Assembly: GCA_963798795.1 (NCBI GenBank)
Contig: CAWCUZ010000002.1
Coordinates: 1,116,001-1,180,000 of the forward strand
Direction of reading: 5' to 3'
Length of the DNA: 64,000 nt
From: CAWCUZ01 sp963798795
GTDB lineage: Bacteria > Acidobacteriota > Vicinamibacteria > Vicinamibacterales > SCN-69-37
Made by a program: the position numbers and the translations under genes
Shown here: positions 10,201 through 20,320 of the stretch, piece by piece
Layout of the letters: the number at the start of each line of letters is the position of its first letter
How positions within the stretch are numbered: the stretch's first letter is position 1
The notes under the pieces: model-generated
Told to the model about the DNA's origin: nothing
Databases searched by the model: none
Seen by the model: the letters and a program-made list of their open reading frames with translations, nothing else

Positions 10201-11106
10201 CGGGAACACGTACTCAATCTCGAGCGACTCGACCGCCGGCAGCTCCACGACCTTCATCTCGTAGGTCGGAGACCGCACACCGTCGGACTCGACGTAGTAG
10301 GAAATCGGCTTCTTCAGGTCGAAGAGCATGCCCTCGAAGGCCATCGGATCCGCGGTCTGTACGAGCGGCACGGCGTCGTACCGGGCATCCCCTTCGGCCC
10401 GCACGTTCACGACCACGTCGTTCGAGCGGAAGCCGGCCAGCCGTGCCGTGATCGTCTGGTCGGATCCTTTCGGCACGGTCGCATCGCCGGGCGTCACGCT
10501 GATGGCGTAGGGACTCGCTTCGACGGGGCTCTTGGAGACGGCCAGCAGCGCCGACGCGCCCTGGCGCAGGAACTCCGGCCCGACGACGAGCAGCAGGATG
10601 GCCGCCGCCGCGAGGCTGACGAGCCCGATGGCGTACCGCTGCAGCGCCTCGCGTCCGATCGCGCGGCCGCCGTCAATTTTGCGAGCCTTCTCCAGGGCCT
10701 GACGAACCAGTTGTTCGACGATCGCCGTCGGCACCGCCTGGGGCTCTGCCGCCTGGAGCTGTTCCACTTCGACAGCGCTCAGAATGGCCGCTTCGAGCGA
10801 GGGGTCGTGCTCCTCCACGTAGAGCGCCACCTGCATGTCGGTGGCGCGCCGGCGCATCGGCCGCACCAGCCACACCAGGACGAGCGCCGTGAAGATCACG
10901 AACAGGCCCACGCGCAGCCCCGTGATCGACGCGGGGCTGAAGCGCGAGGACTGCAGCCAGAGCGACGCGAGGAGCAACGCGAGCAGCCCCCCGCCGACGA
11001 TGGCCACGCCGCCGCGCAGCAACTGCTTCGTGCGCCAACGGCTGCGGACCTGGCGAATTACCCGGACCAGTTCCTGCCGGTTCGTGCCGTGCTGTCCATC
11101 AGCCAT
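7291..11106 (-). CDS. DUF4175-type large membrane protein with coiled coil and QGQ-repeat tail
   Basis: A 1271-residue protein from ATG 11106. Near the N-terminus are membrane helices (LLRGGVAIVGGGLLALLLASLWL, VGLFVIFTALVLVWLV, and a third near residue 165). Ig-like extracytoplasmic segments follow (residues 200-500), then a poly-Gly stretch, long Gln/Ala/Glu-rich coiled coils (about 560-980), and a glutamine-glycine repeat of about 110 residues (about 990-1100). The C-terminus (about 1130-1271) is again complex and ordered-looking. The layout matches proteins annotated DUF4175 in Acidobacteriota and alphaproteobacteria; no enzymatic role is known. It is placed between the BatA-like gene and the small membrane protein, suggesting a cell-envelope or surface role. 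Confidence 0.75.
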   Translation of the reverse strand: MADGQHGTNRQELVRVIRQVRSRWRTKQLLRGGVAIVGGGLLALLLASLWLQSSRFSPASITGLRVGLFVIFTALVLVWLVRPMRRRATDMQVALYVEEHDPSLEAAILSAVEVEQLQAAEPQAVPTAIVEQLVRQALEKARKIDGGRAIGREALQRYAIGLVSLAAAAILLLVVGPEFLRQGASALLAVSKSPVEASPYAISVTPGDATVPKGSDQTITARLAGFRSNDVVVNVRAEGDARYDAVPLVQTADPMAFEGMLFDLKKPISYYVESDGVRSPTYEMKVVELPAVESLEIEYVFPAYTGLPPQKVVSGGDVAALRGTDVRIRVHPTMATPAGRLQLDPTATAELAPQADGSLTGSFKIGDDGYYHVELDTARGEHINASPKYTIDAIDDQPPSVSFDKPKRDVAASPIDEVFLQARADDDFGVKQLDLVYSINGGDEKKVTLYGNGTKPLPSVSAGHTVYLEELGVKPGDFVSYYANAADTDTVKGPKVTSSDIYFIRVRPFSKDFRQAQSQEGGGGGGGGGGRQNEVGALSQQEQQIIAATFNVNRDRKKTAADKFKEDNVFISLSQQKLRDQVQEIVDQMRQRLGNDDTFRQIADILPKAAQEMQAAEDQLKKERPQDALPPEQRALKHLQDAEDLYEVEVRQRNGGGGGGGGGGGQMASDLADLFQLELDRMANQYETQQRAQQQSTSQQVDELAEKLKELARRQLQQAEQQRRARAQQGAAGGSGAAQRALADELEQAARQLEQLRREAERQGQQRQDLADASRRLQDAADAARRAAATGQQDGGAQAQQSLNALQDTQRLLQSTQSARAGNNVRDALQKADELVKEQRDVAAQVSRLDQAGAAKDSQIKDLTQRKEEMLSQLNDLNQQLGQLGNQALAGNQRDTARKLQEAQATIRDEQLPGKLEFSKEAMAAGSQYAKNLETEIGDNLQAVRDKVGEAVTASEQNQQSQAGNRALNQSRDVLRGLQSLDQQAQQQATQGQGQQGQGRQGQGQQGQGQQGQGQQGQGQQGQGQQGQGQQGQGQQGQGQGQGQQGQGQGQGQQGQGQGQGQQGQGQGQGQQGQGQGQGQQGQGQQGQGQGQGQGQGGQQGNRGGRGQQGQPQQSNRQGQEAMTGNPASPGRSAGGDARPGMNAGQARQFRNHAAQLANDAAQLQRQLRAAGGTQQEVTAVDDVVNALRKLDTEKPYSDPQELTALTSEALSKMQKVEFDLRKRLENTNDQLFLSGSDEVPPNFKDLVDQVLPLARYQEEAWRRRRPVMRV
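7800..8140 (-). repeat. In-frame tandem repeat encoding (QGQ)n
   Basis: A GC-rich tandem array inside the DUF4175 gene. The plus-strand unit is close to TTGCTGCCCTTGGCCCTG followed by a CCCTGGCC-type segment, with basic periods of 9-18 bases and a higher-order period of about 30. In protein terms it is Gln-Gly-Gln repeats running about 110 residues without a frame break. Length polymorphism by slippage is expected at such arrays. Confidence 0.9.
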
Positions 11107-11162
11107 GGGATGCTCCCGTATGCCTTGAGCTTACACCGGTTACGCGCTCGTGGATCCGGGCG

Positions 11163-13307
11163 CTATCGGGCACCGGAGCCGCTCCTGCTGAACTGCAGAA
11201 AGCCTCGACCGAACCCGGCGGAGAGCCGGTTCGACAGCAGCGCCTCGGCCAGCAGCGCCGCGACGCCCGCGAGGAGCAGAAACCACCAGATCGACTGCTT
11301 GCGCTCGATGTCCTGCGGGGTGAGATTCGGATGCTCGAGCGACTCGCCGGTCGGCGTGACCGTGACGGCGCGGCCGGTCACCGTCGCCACGAATTCGGTG
11401 GGCTCCATCGGAGCCAGGTCGGACTCGGCGGGGTCGAGATTGACGGCCACCGCATAGGGACGGCGGGCGCCGGCGCCCTGCATGCGGACCGAGTAGAACC
11501 CCTGCTGGGCCAGTTCCACGGCGTCCGCGCCCCCCTCGCCGATCGTCGACTGGTCGCCCGACGGCGACACGACGACGCCGCTGGGCTTGCGGACGGGAGT
11601 CTGCGGATCGCCCGCCGCGCCCTCGCGCACCATCGCGGCGGCCGCCGGCGCGGCGAGGTCGAGCATGCGGCCCACCGTGTACCACGCCGGCTCCTCGCCG
11701 TACTGGGCCAGGTACTGCGTGAGCAGCACCATGAGCGGCGGATACATCTGCCGCGTCGGGAAGTTGCTCCAGGACGTATCGATCGGCGCCGCGAAGGCCA
11801 GGGCTCGTCCGGTGCCGAGCGATCGCTCCACGATCGCCGTCCCGCCGTCGTCGAAGCGAGCGAGCACGCGGTCGTTCGGGGCGGGCGCGATCGCACGATA
11901 GCGGTAGAAGCGCACGTTGGCGAAGTTGCCGTTGCGCGGGTCCTTGAACAACTCGAACACCGGATGGCTGAAGTCGAGGAAGCCCAGCGTGGCGCCGGCG
12001 CCGATCGCCCGGTCCACCTCGGGGCCGAGCTTGCCCGGCAGCACCGGCGACTCGCCGTTCGCCCAGGCGGTATGGCTGCCGAGGGCCACGAGCAGTCCGC
12101 CGCCCTGCTCCACGAACCGCTTCAGGGCGGCGTCGAAATCGGAGGGCAGCGCGGTGGGATCGTCGAGCACGACCACGGAACGGCGCCCGAGGGCGCCGGG
12201 CGTCGCGCGCGAGGTCGGCACCACGTCCACGGTGAAGGCCGGCGCGTGCGCCGCAGCGAGCGCCGTCGAGTAGTACAGGCTGGCATCGTCCGGCACGCCC
12301 TCACCACGGACGACGAGGACCGACACGGGGCGGCTGGGCGAGAGGGTGAAGTGGAACAGGTTGTCGGCCGGCATCTCGTCCTTGCCGGCATGGATGGTGC
12401 CGCGCATCGTGGACTGCGACACGGTGAAGGGCGGGAACGTGACCGAGCCCGACGCGTTGGGCGCCAGCGTGACGGCCCGATTGGCGATTTCGCGGCCTTC
12501 GACTTCGAGCGTCACCGCCAGGTTGTCGTACGGCGTGCTGCCGCGGTTGGTCAGGCCCGCCGTCACGCTGACCCGCTCCTCGCCGGAGAACGGCGCGTGG
12601 GCGAACGTAACAGACGACACCGACAGGTTGGCCATCGCCGGGCTGGCCACCGAGATGGGGCGCATCGTGGCGCCTTCGGGCAGGTGGATTTCCTCGCGCC
12701 GCTCCCAGCCGGTCTTCTGAAAATCGCTGATGAGGACCGCCTCCTTGCGCGGCAGGTCCGAGCGGCTGAGCAGGCTCTGCGCGAGCCGCAGCGCGGGACC
12801 GTAGCGCGTCGCGTCGGACGAAACGGTCGCGGCGTCGATTCCCTCGACGAGCCGGGCGCGGTCGGGCGTCGCCCGCACGGCCTCCTCGACGTTGCTCGCA
12901 AACAGCACGAGCGTCGCACGGTCGTTGCCGCCGAGGCCGTTCACGATGTCGCGGGCGGCGGCGCGCGCCTTGTCCCAGTGGTCGGCGTAGCCCATGCTCG
13001 CGGAGTGATCGAGCAGGATCACCACTTCGCGGGCGCCGGTGGTCGCCGCCGCGGCCTGGAGCGGGTTCTGCGTGAAGAACGGTCGCGAGAACGCGGCCAC
13101 GAGCAGCGCGATCGCGGCGGCGCGCAGCAGCAGCAGCAGCCAGTTGTGGATCCGCCGCCGCTCGACCGACTGGTACGGGATCCGTCGGAGGAACATGAGC
13201 GACGGGAACGGGATGACGTCCTTGCGCTCGCGCTGGATCAGGTGAATAAGGACGGGGATCGCGATGGCGGCGAGCCCGACGAAGAACAGCGGAGCCAGAA
13301 AAGACAT
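11163..13307 (-). CDS. BatA-like membrane protein with von Willebrand A domain
   Basis: 714 residues. The N-terminus MSFLAPLFFVGLAAIAIPVLIHLIQR is the conserved BatA N-terminal helix; RRIHNWLLLLLRAAAIALLVAAF is the second helix. A VWA domain follows with the MIDAS start VILLDHSASMGYAD (about residue 95). The middle part resembles a glutamine-amidotransferase-like fold, and a final helix SIWWFLLLAGVAALLAEALL lies near residue 690. Bat proteins act with MoxR ATPases and DUF58 proteins in envelope or chaperone-like functions; the exact task is unknown. It starts five bases after the DUF58 gene. Confidence 0.82.
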   Translation of the reverse strand: MSFLAPLFFVGLAAIAIPVLIHLIQRERKDVIPFPSLMFLRRIPYQSVERRRIHNWLLLLLRAAAIALLVAAFSRPFFTQNPLQAAAATTGAREVVILLDHSASMGYADHWDKARAAARDIVNGLGGNDRATLVLFASNVEEAVRATPDRARLVEGIDAATVSSDATRYGPALRLAQSLLSRSDLPRKEAVLISDFQKTGWERREEIHLPEGATMRPISVASPAMANLSVSSVTFAHAPFSGEERVSVTAGLTNRGSTPYDNLAVTLEVEGREIANRAVTLAPNASGSVTFPPFTVSQSTMRGTIHAGKDEMPADNLFHFTLSPSRPVSVLVVRGEGVPDDASLYYSTALAAAHAPAFTVDVVPTSRATPGALGRRSVVVLDDPTALPSDFDAALKRFVEQGGGLLVALGSHTAWANGESPVLPGKLGPEVDRAIGAGATLGFLDFSHPVFELFKDPRNGNFANVRFYRYRAIAPAPNDRVLARFDDGGTAIVERSLGTGRALAFAAPIDTSWSNFPTRQMYPPLMVLLTQYLAQYGEEPAWYTVGRMLDLAAPAAAAMVREGAAGDPQTPVRKPSGVVVSPSGDQSTIGEGGADAVELAQQGFYSVRMQGAGARRPYAVAVNLDPAESDLAPMEPTEFVATVTGRAVTVTPTGESLEHPNLTPQDIERKQSIWWFLLLAGVAALLAEALLSNRLSAGFGRGFLQFSRSGSGAR

Positions 13308-13311
13308 GGAA

Positions 13312-14220
13312 CTACCGGACGCGCATCAGCCGCTCGCGGTTGCCGAGATACGCAAACAGCGCCTCGTCGAGCGGCTTGGACGTGTTGAGCAGGACGTAGT
13401 CGATGCGCGACTCGGCGCACTTGGCGGTGAGCGCCTCGATGTGCTCGCGCATCAACTGGCGGTATTGATCGGCGAACGACTCCGGCACCACGGGCAGCTC
13501 CTCGCCCGTTTCGAGATCGGCGAAGCGCGAGGCCTCGCGGTACGGAAACTCCAGCTCGGCCGGGTCGAGCACGTGGAAGACGACGATGTCGTTGCCCAGG
13601 AACCGGTACGGCCGAAGCGCCTCGAGGATGTCGTCCGGATCCTCGTAGAGGTCGGAGATGAGCGCCACGATGCTCCGCCGTTTGAAGTGCTCGGCCTGCC
13701 GGCGGAGCACGGCCGCGAGCCGCCCCTGCCGTTCGGCCCGTGCGCGATCGAGCGTGTGGAGCAGCACGTTGAAGTGCTTGGCCGAGGGCGGCACGTAGGT
13801 CACCACGTCCTCGTCGAACGTGATGATGCCGACGCGGTCGCGCTGCCGGTGCGACAGGTACGCCAGGCAGGCCGCCAGGTACGACCCGTATTCCAGCTTC
13901 GAGATCCCCGCGCTCGCGAACCCCATCGACTTCGAGACGTCGAACAGGACCGAGAAGTTGGCGTTGGTGTCGGCTTCGTACTGCTTGACGAAGTAGCGGT
14001 CGGTCCGCGCGTACAGTCGCCAGTCCACGCGCCGGATGTCATCGCCCGGCACGTAGCCGCGGTGCTCCGCGAAGTCGATCGACGCCCCGAAGTACGGCGC
14101 GCGGTGGAGACCGTTGATGAACCCCTCCACCACGGAGCGCGCCAGCAACTCGAGGTTCCCGACACGGGCGAGGACCCTCGGGTCGACGAACCGGGCGCCG
14201 GGAATGACGTGTGCTTCCAT
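13312..14220 (-). CDS. DUF58 domain protein
   Basis: 302 residues with the DUF58 core GYVPGDDIRRVDWRLYARTD (about residues 55-75) and a VWA-like fold: FDVSKSMGFAS (about 115) is a MIDAS-type DxSxS motif. DUF58 proteins almost always pair with MoxR AAA ATPases, and this gene follows moxR directly (the moxR stop is 25 bases upstream of its ATG at 14220). No membrane segment is visible, so it is probably cytoplasmic or peripheral. Confidence 0.88.
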   Translation of the reverse strand: MEAHVIPGARFVDPRVLARVGNLELLARSVVEGFINGLHRAPYFGASIDFAEHRGYVPGDDIRRVDWRLYARTDRYFVKQYEADTNANFSVLFDVSKSMGFASAGISKLEYGSYLAACLAYLSHRQRDRVGIITFDEDVVTYVPPSAKHFNVLLHTLDRARAERQGRLAAVLRRQAEHFKRRSIVALISDLYEDPDDILEALRPYRFLGNDIVVFHVLDPAELEFPYREASRFADLETGEELPVVPESFADQYRQLMREHIEALTAKCAESRIDYVLLNTSKPLDEALFAYLGNRERLMRVR

Positions 14221-14244
14221 CTGGCTGGCTGGGCTCCGGGCCCT

Positions 14245-15286
<1,042 letters not shown>

Positions 15287-15302
15287 GGCGTCCCCCAGAC
15301 GT

Positions 15303-16082
15303 TCAGTGCGTGATGGCGTAGATGAACTCGTTCACGCCGATCTTGTACGCCTCGTTGTCCTCGTCGATCGGCTTGATTCCGGAATCGGACCACTCCCAGT
15401 ACTCGGAGATGTCGGTGTTGGCGTTGCAGAGGATCAGCATGCGCTTCTTCGGGTCGTTGTCCTCGAAGATGGCGCGGAAGCTCGGCTGGCCCACGTCGTA
15501 GTACTGCGGGATGTTGTGCGGGTTGTTGATTTCGAAGAAGGAGTGGAACACCTCGTACCCCGGGTCGCCCACGTTCGCGCCGAGTTCCACCCAGCGGCCC
15601 GCCGGGAACACGCGGCTCACCGCCAGGTCGATGTAGCCCCAGTCGCCGGACCGGTCGTCGTCGAGGATGAGAAAGCCGCCTTTGAGCAGGTACTCGCGGA
15701 GGTTCTTGGCCTGCTGGTCGTTCAACGTCCAGTAGCCCGGCTCGGCCATGTAGGCAACGGGGAACTTGAACAGCTCCGGGTCGTCCAGGCCGATGATGCT
15801 GCTCTCGTTGACGTGCGTCGGCACGTTGGTGATCTCGCTGAGGATCTTCAGGAAGTGCAGCTCGCCGCGCGGGTAGTCGTGCGCCCAGTGCGCCCCGCCG
15901 CGGTAGTAGTTCTCGGGATAGCTGACCCGCACGAAGACGAAGCGCCCGTCGTACGGCACGTTGCCGCTGTAGGACGCCGACGGCCGGTAGCCGCCGCGCT
16001 GCGCCAGGGCCGCGGCCGCGGTGACGGCCACCATGACGCCCATCGCCAGAACCCGTCCGATCCGGAAACGACGTGGTCTCAT
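15303..16082 (-). CDS. DUF4159 domain protein, exported
   Basis: 259 residues with a signal peptide (GRVLAMGVMVAVTAAAALAQRG, cleavage likely after ALA). The mature part contains RFVFVRVSYPENYYRGG, LLKGGFLILDDDRSGDW and FKFPVAYMAEPGYWTL, the DUF4159 pattern, which resembles a glutamine-amidotransferase-like fold. It lies between the large VWA protein and moxR and presumably works with them at the envelope. Its function is not established. Confidence 0.8.
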   Translation of the reverse strand: MRPRRFRIGRVLAMGVMVAVTAAAALAQRGGYRPSASYSGNVPYDGRFVFVRVSYPENYYRGGAHWAHDYPRGELHFLKILSEITNVPTHVNESSIIGLDDPELFKFPVAYMAEPGYWTLNDQQAKNLREYLLKGGFLILDDDRSGDWGYIDLAVSRVFPAGRWVELGANVGDPGYEVFHSFFEINNPHNIPQYYDVGQPSFRAIFEDNDPKKRMLILCNANTDISEYWEWSDSGIKPIDEDNEAYKIGVNEFIYAITH

Positions 16083-16092
16083 ATGACCTCCC

Positions 16093-18397
16093 TCACGCCA
16101 ACCCCTTGGACCGCCGGTACGCCCATTCCACCGCCATCAGCCCGAGGAGCGCGAAGAGCACCGCGGGCATGTCCCACAGATCCCTTTCGTCGACGACCGT
16201 GATGCCGCGGCCGCTGTAGGTGATCGCGTCCACGAGCTTGGAGGTATCGCCGGCGCGGAAGAACCGGCCCTCGGTCTCGTGCGACAGCCGCTCGAGCAGC
16301 GGCGCGCGCATCCCGGCGTCAAAGTACTCGGCGTCGCTCGGCGCCACGCGCAGGTCGGTCGACCCGGAACCCAGGTCCCGGCCGGCGCGCGTGCCCCCGA
16401 CCTGCAGCTTGTAGATGCCGTCCTCGTCGGCCGTGAACCGCGCGCGGTACTCCCCGTCGCGCTTCACGGTCCATTCCATCGGCACGTCTTCGACCCGGCC
16501 GGAGGGCGCGGTGACGTGCGCGGTGACCTGCCCGTCGTTGACGCCGTGGAACTCAGATCCATCACCTCGGCCGTGAGCGTGATCGGCTCGCCCTTCTGCG
16601 GCCCGATCCGGCGTAGCCGTCGCCATCACGCGGTCGGGCACGCCATCGACCATCCATCGGGTCAGGCGCTGCCAGAAGGTATGGAACGTCGGGTCGCCGA
16701 TCGCGACCTTGGAGTGCATCCGCCAGAGCCAGGTGTCCTGCACGGTGAGGGCGAGCGCCTTGCCGCGGCCGTAGCGCTGATAGGCCAGCACCACCTGGCT
16801 CCGCGAACGGTCGTCGAGTCCTTCGAGCAGGACCGTCGCGCCGGGCTTGGCGTCGCGGATGGGATTGACCGTGGTGAGCGGCGGCAGGTCACGCCACTTG
16901 GCGGCGGCGTCCTCCGCCTTGTCGGTGATCTGCGTCGCCGGGTTGCTCTCGCCCGCGCGCGTCGGCCGCACGATCAATTCGGTGAAGTACGGCGCCGCGT
17001 TGCGCCCCACGTGCGGCTCGATGACGACGGGCAGCGCGTCGGCCAGCGGCGTCCCGGCCCAGCCGCCTTCGGAAAAGGACCGGTCGCCGCCGAATCATCA
17101 TCAGCGAGCCGCCGCGCACGTCGACGAAGTCCTCGAGCATGCTCAACTGCTCGCGCGAGAACGCGCTCGCCTCGACGCTGCCGAGAATGATGCTCCGGTA
17201 GGTGTCCAGCTCCTCGCGCGTGCTCGGGAACCCGTTCTGGAGCTCCTCGCCGCTGTCCACGCCGAGCCGCAGGTACTTGTCGGGGGAATCGACGCCGGCG
17301 TCGGCCGTGCGCTGCAGGAGCACCACCTGCAGGTTGTTGTCGAGATTGGCGGCCAGGCGGATGAACTTGGCTTCGGGTCGGGGCTCGCCTTCCAGATACA
17401 GGACCTTCTCGCGCCAATCGTAGACGTCGACCAGGATGTCCCGCAGGTTGTTCTCCGGCACTTCCTCGCGGTTCTGCACGGGAATCCTGAACCGGAATAC
17501 GCGCGGCCCAACCTCCGACGCGACGAACCGGACGTGGACCGTCTCCGACTCGCCGTCGTTCGGGAGCGTGATCTCCTGCGTGCTCACGATGCGCCCGGCG
17601 TCTTCCACGACGAGCGGCACCTTCTGGCCGGCATAGCCGATTTGAGTCACGACGACGTCGATGACCAGCGAGGCGCCCTTGAGGACGCGGCGCGGCGTCT
17701 CGGCCCGCGTGAGCTGGATGTCGCGGGTGAGCTGTTCGCGCCCCACCCCGACCGAAAAGACCGGCATCGCCTGCGACCGGAGCCCGGCAATCGACTCGTC
17801 GAGCGTCTCGGTCGAGTTGTCCGCCCCGTCGCTGACCAGCACAATCCCGGCGACCGGCAGCCCGCTCAGCTCGTCACGCGCGCGGTCGACCGCGTCGCCC
17901 AGGTGCGTCCCGGTGCCCTGGAACGTGAGGTCGGCCGATGACTGCAGCCGCTCGGCCGATTCCGAGAACCGGTACATCCGGATGTTGAAGCGCTTGCCCA
18001 GCTCGGTCAGCAGCGGCGCGTCCACGCGGCCGAGCTGGTCGCGCGCGAACTCGCTCCGCGGCTTGCCGTCGAAGTCCTGGATCTGCATGCTCCGCGAGTC
18101 GTCCACCAGCACGCCGACGTAGTTCTGCTGCGGGACGGCCACTTTGAGCAGGAGCATCGGCCGCAACAGCGCGAACACGCCGAGCGCCAGCAGGGCGACG
18201 CGCGTCGCCAGCAGGAGGGAGCGCGCCCGGGACGAGGCCGCCGCGAGCCCGCGGTACGTCCACAACGCGTAGACGCCGACCGCGGTCGCCACCGCGGCCA
18301 CCAGCCACATCGTCCGGGAGGCCCCGAACACGAACTTGCCCTGCTCGAAAACCAGAGGCTGGTACTTGAACAGGAAGGTGAAAACCGACTGGAACAC
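16093..18397 (-). CDS. Large VWA/amidotransferase-like membrane protein (frameshifted)
   Basis: I place the start at GTG 18397 (VFQSVFTFLFKYQPLVFEQG). Two or three N-terminal helices are followed by a VWA domain with LVDDSRSMQIQDF (MIDAS) and GIVLVSDGADNSTETLDES. A region with KVLYLEGEPRPEAKFIRLAANLD then leads to an amidotransferase-like domain (GGSLMMIGGD across a break near 17095). Further breaks fall near 16610 and 16555. The C-terminus MPAVLFALLGLMAVEWAYRRS is a last membrane helix. Repaired length is about 767 residues. It is the first gene of the Bat-like cluster and probably its main extracytoplasmic component. Confidence 0.72.
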
Positions 18398-18452
18398 GGA
18401 AGCGCGATTGTAACCTTTCTGAGAAGGGCCCGGTGTTGACGATTTCGTGACG

Positions 18453-19643
18453 TCAGGCCCCGGACGCCAGGTCGCGCCGGGCCCACGCCAGAATTGTATC
18501 GGGCGAGGCCGGGATTCCGCCCTGAGCCAGTTCCGGCCGGCCGCCGCCCCGGCCGCCCAGCGCCGCCGCGGCGCGCGCCATCCACGCGGCCGCGTCGAAG
18601 GGCGCATCGGCGGCTCGTGCCGCGACGACCGGCGTCGGCTGGCCCTCGCCCGCCAGGACCACGACATGGCCGGATTCGCGCACGATGGCGGCCGCCAGGA
18701 TCTTGAGCGCTCCCGCGTCCCAGCCGCGCTCCTCCTGTAAGACGACGCGGACGCCCCCGATGGTCTCGGCCTCGCGTCGCAGCGCCTCGGCGCGGACCCC
18801 GGCCGTCTCCTCCTGCAACTGCCGGACCGCGCGGCCGAACCGCTTCACGTCGGCCTGCAGCCGTTCGACGCTCGCCGGCAGCTCGGCGGCGCCAATCGAG
18901 AGCATCCGCGTCGCGCGCTCGATGACGTCGCGCTGATCCCGGAAGCGGCCGAGCGCCCGGCCGCCGCAGACGAACGCCATGCGACTGCCGCCCTTGAACC
19001 GCTCGGCGCGCGACACCGCAATCATGCCGATGCGCCCGGTGTGCGGCACGTGCGTGCCGCCGCACGCCGAGAGATCGAAGTCCGCCACCTCGACCAGGCG
19101 CAACTCGCCGGTCCGCGCCGGTTCCTTTCGCAGCGGCAGCGCCGTGGCCTCATCCGCCGCCGCAAAGCGAATGGTGACAGGCCGGTCCTCCCAGACCACT
19201 GCATTGGCGGCATCCTCCGACGCCGCCGCTTCGGCAGCGCTCACTTCGCGGGCCAGGTCGATGGTCGACTCGCTCGCGCCAAGATGAAAGCTCACCGTGC
19301 GCACGCCGTAGAGCCGGTCGAAGGCGGCCGAGAGGATGTGCTGGCCGGTGTGCTGCTGCATGTGATCGAAACGCCGCGGCCAGTCCACCTCGCCGTGCAC
19401 CGTCCCCCCGGCCGCGAGCGCCCCCTCCAGCACGTGGCGAATCCGTCCGTCGTCCTCGTCGACGACATCGACGACGGCCACGCCGCCGAGCCGGCCGGTG
19501 TCGAAGGGCTGCCCCCCTGACGTGGGATAGAACGCCGTGCGGTCCAGGAACACGAACGGGCGTCCCTCGTGGACGCCGGATTCGACGACCGAGGCGTCGA
19601 AGGCGCGGAGTGTGGCGTCGGTGTAGTAGAGCCGCGAGGTCAC
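18453..19643 (-). CDS. Stand-alone alanyl-tRNA editing protein (AlaX-like) with DHHA1-type tail
   Basis: 397 residues from GTG 19643. The editing-site zinc ligands are present: HTGQH (His98, His102) and CGGTH (Cys194, His198), as in the AlaRS editing domain. After a coiled coil (about residues 240-300) the C-terminus GGVRVVLQEERGWDAGALKILAAAIVRES and GGRPELAQGGIPAS match the DHHA1 domain of AlaRS. The synthetase core is absent, so this is a trans-editing hydrolase that removes serine or glycine mischarged on tRNA-Ala. The start overlaps the queC stop (GTGA). Confidence 0.88.
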   Translation of the reverse strand: MTSRLYYTDATLRAFDASVVESGVHEGRPFVFLDRTAFYPTSGGQPFDTGRLGGVAVVDVVDEDDGRIRHVLEGALAAGGTVHGEVDWPRRFDHMQQHTGQHILSAAFDRLYGVRTVSFHLGASESTIDLAREVSAAEAAASEDAANAVVWEDRPVTIRFAAADEATALPLRKEPARTGELRLVEVADFDLSACGGTHVPHTGRIGMIAVSRAERFKGGSRMAFVCGGRALGRFRDQRDVIERATRMLSIGAAELPASVERLQADVKRFGRAVRQLQEETAGVRAEALRREAETIGGVRVVLQEERGWDAGALKILAAAIVRESGHVVVLAGEGQPTPVVAARAADAPFDAAAWMARAAAALGGRGGGRPELAQGGIPASPDTILAWARRDLASGA

Positions 19644-20320
19644 CGTTCGGTCTCCAGCGGATCGGGCACGCCAGCCTCCTCGAAGCCGCGGGCGCGAAGG
19701 CGGCAACTGTCGCATCGCCCGCAGGGCCGGCCGTCAGGCCGCGGATCGTAGCAGCTGTGCGTGAGGGCGTAGTCGACGCCAAGCTCGAGGCCCAGGCGGA
19801 TGATGGCGGCCTTGTTCAACTCCTGGAGCGGCGCCCAGACGCGCGGCGGGTGCCCCTCGACGCCGGCACGCGTCGCCAGCGTGGCCAGATAGTCGAAGGC
19901 CGCGATGAACTCCGGCCGGCAATCCGGATAGCCGGAGTAGTCGAGCGCGTTGACGCCGATGACGATGCGTTCGGCGCCCAGCACCTCGGCCCATCCGAGG
20001 GCGAGCGACAGGAGGATGGCGTTGCGCGCCGGCACGTAGGTCGACGGGATGGCGGCTGCCGCGAGCGACCGGTCCTTCGGGATCTGGCCGTCGCCGACGA
20101 GCGCCGAGCCGCCGAACGCGGCCAGGTCGACGTCGAGCTCCACGTGTCGACGAACGGCCAGCCAGCGCGCGACGGCGCGGGCGGCTTCGAGTTCGCGCGC
20201 GTGGACCTGGCCGTAGCGCACGGTCAGGGCGTGGAGCTGCCAGCCCTCGCGCCTGGCGAGGGCCGCGGCCGTCGTGGAATCGAGGCCGCCCGAGAGGAGG
20301 ACGACCGCGGCGCGCCCCAT
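19640..20320 (-). CDS. queC: 7-cyano-7-deazaguanine synthase
   Basis: 226 residues from ATG 20320. The PP-loop VLLSGGLDSTTAA is at the N-terminus. PARNAILLSLALGWAEVLGA and the C-terminal zinc knuckle HSCYDPRPDGRPCGRCDSC are all QueC signatures. It converts 7-carboxy-7-deazaguanine to preQ0 with ATP and ammonia, in the queuosine pathway. It overlaps queE (ATGA) upstream and the alaX-like gene downstream; queA lies 15 kb away, and no queD is seen. Confidence 0.95.
   Translation of the reverse strand: MGRAAVVLLSGGLDSTTAAALARREGWQLHALTVRYGQVHARELEAARAVARWLAVRRHVELDVDLAAFGGSALVGDGQIPKDRSLAAAAIPSTYVPARNAILLSLALGWAEVLGAERIVIGVNALDYSGYPDCRPEFIAAFDYLATLATRAGVEGHPPRVWAPLQELNKAAIIRLGLELGVDYALTHSCYDPRPDGRPCGRCDSCRLRARGFEEAGVPDPLETER

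Noticed and set aside
8731..11457. A 908-codon plus-strand frame opposite the DUF4175 gene
   Set aside because: It is the antisense shadow of a GC-rich gene: no domain, biased composition, and the minus strand shows membrane helices and coiled coils of a known family.
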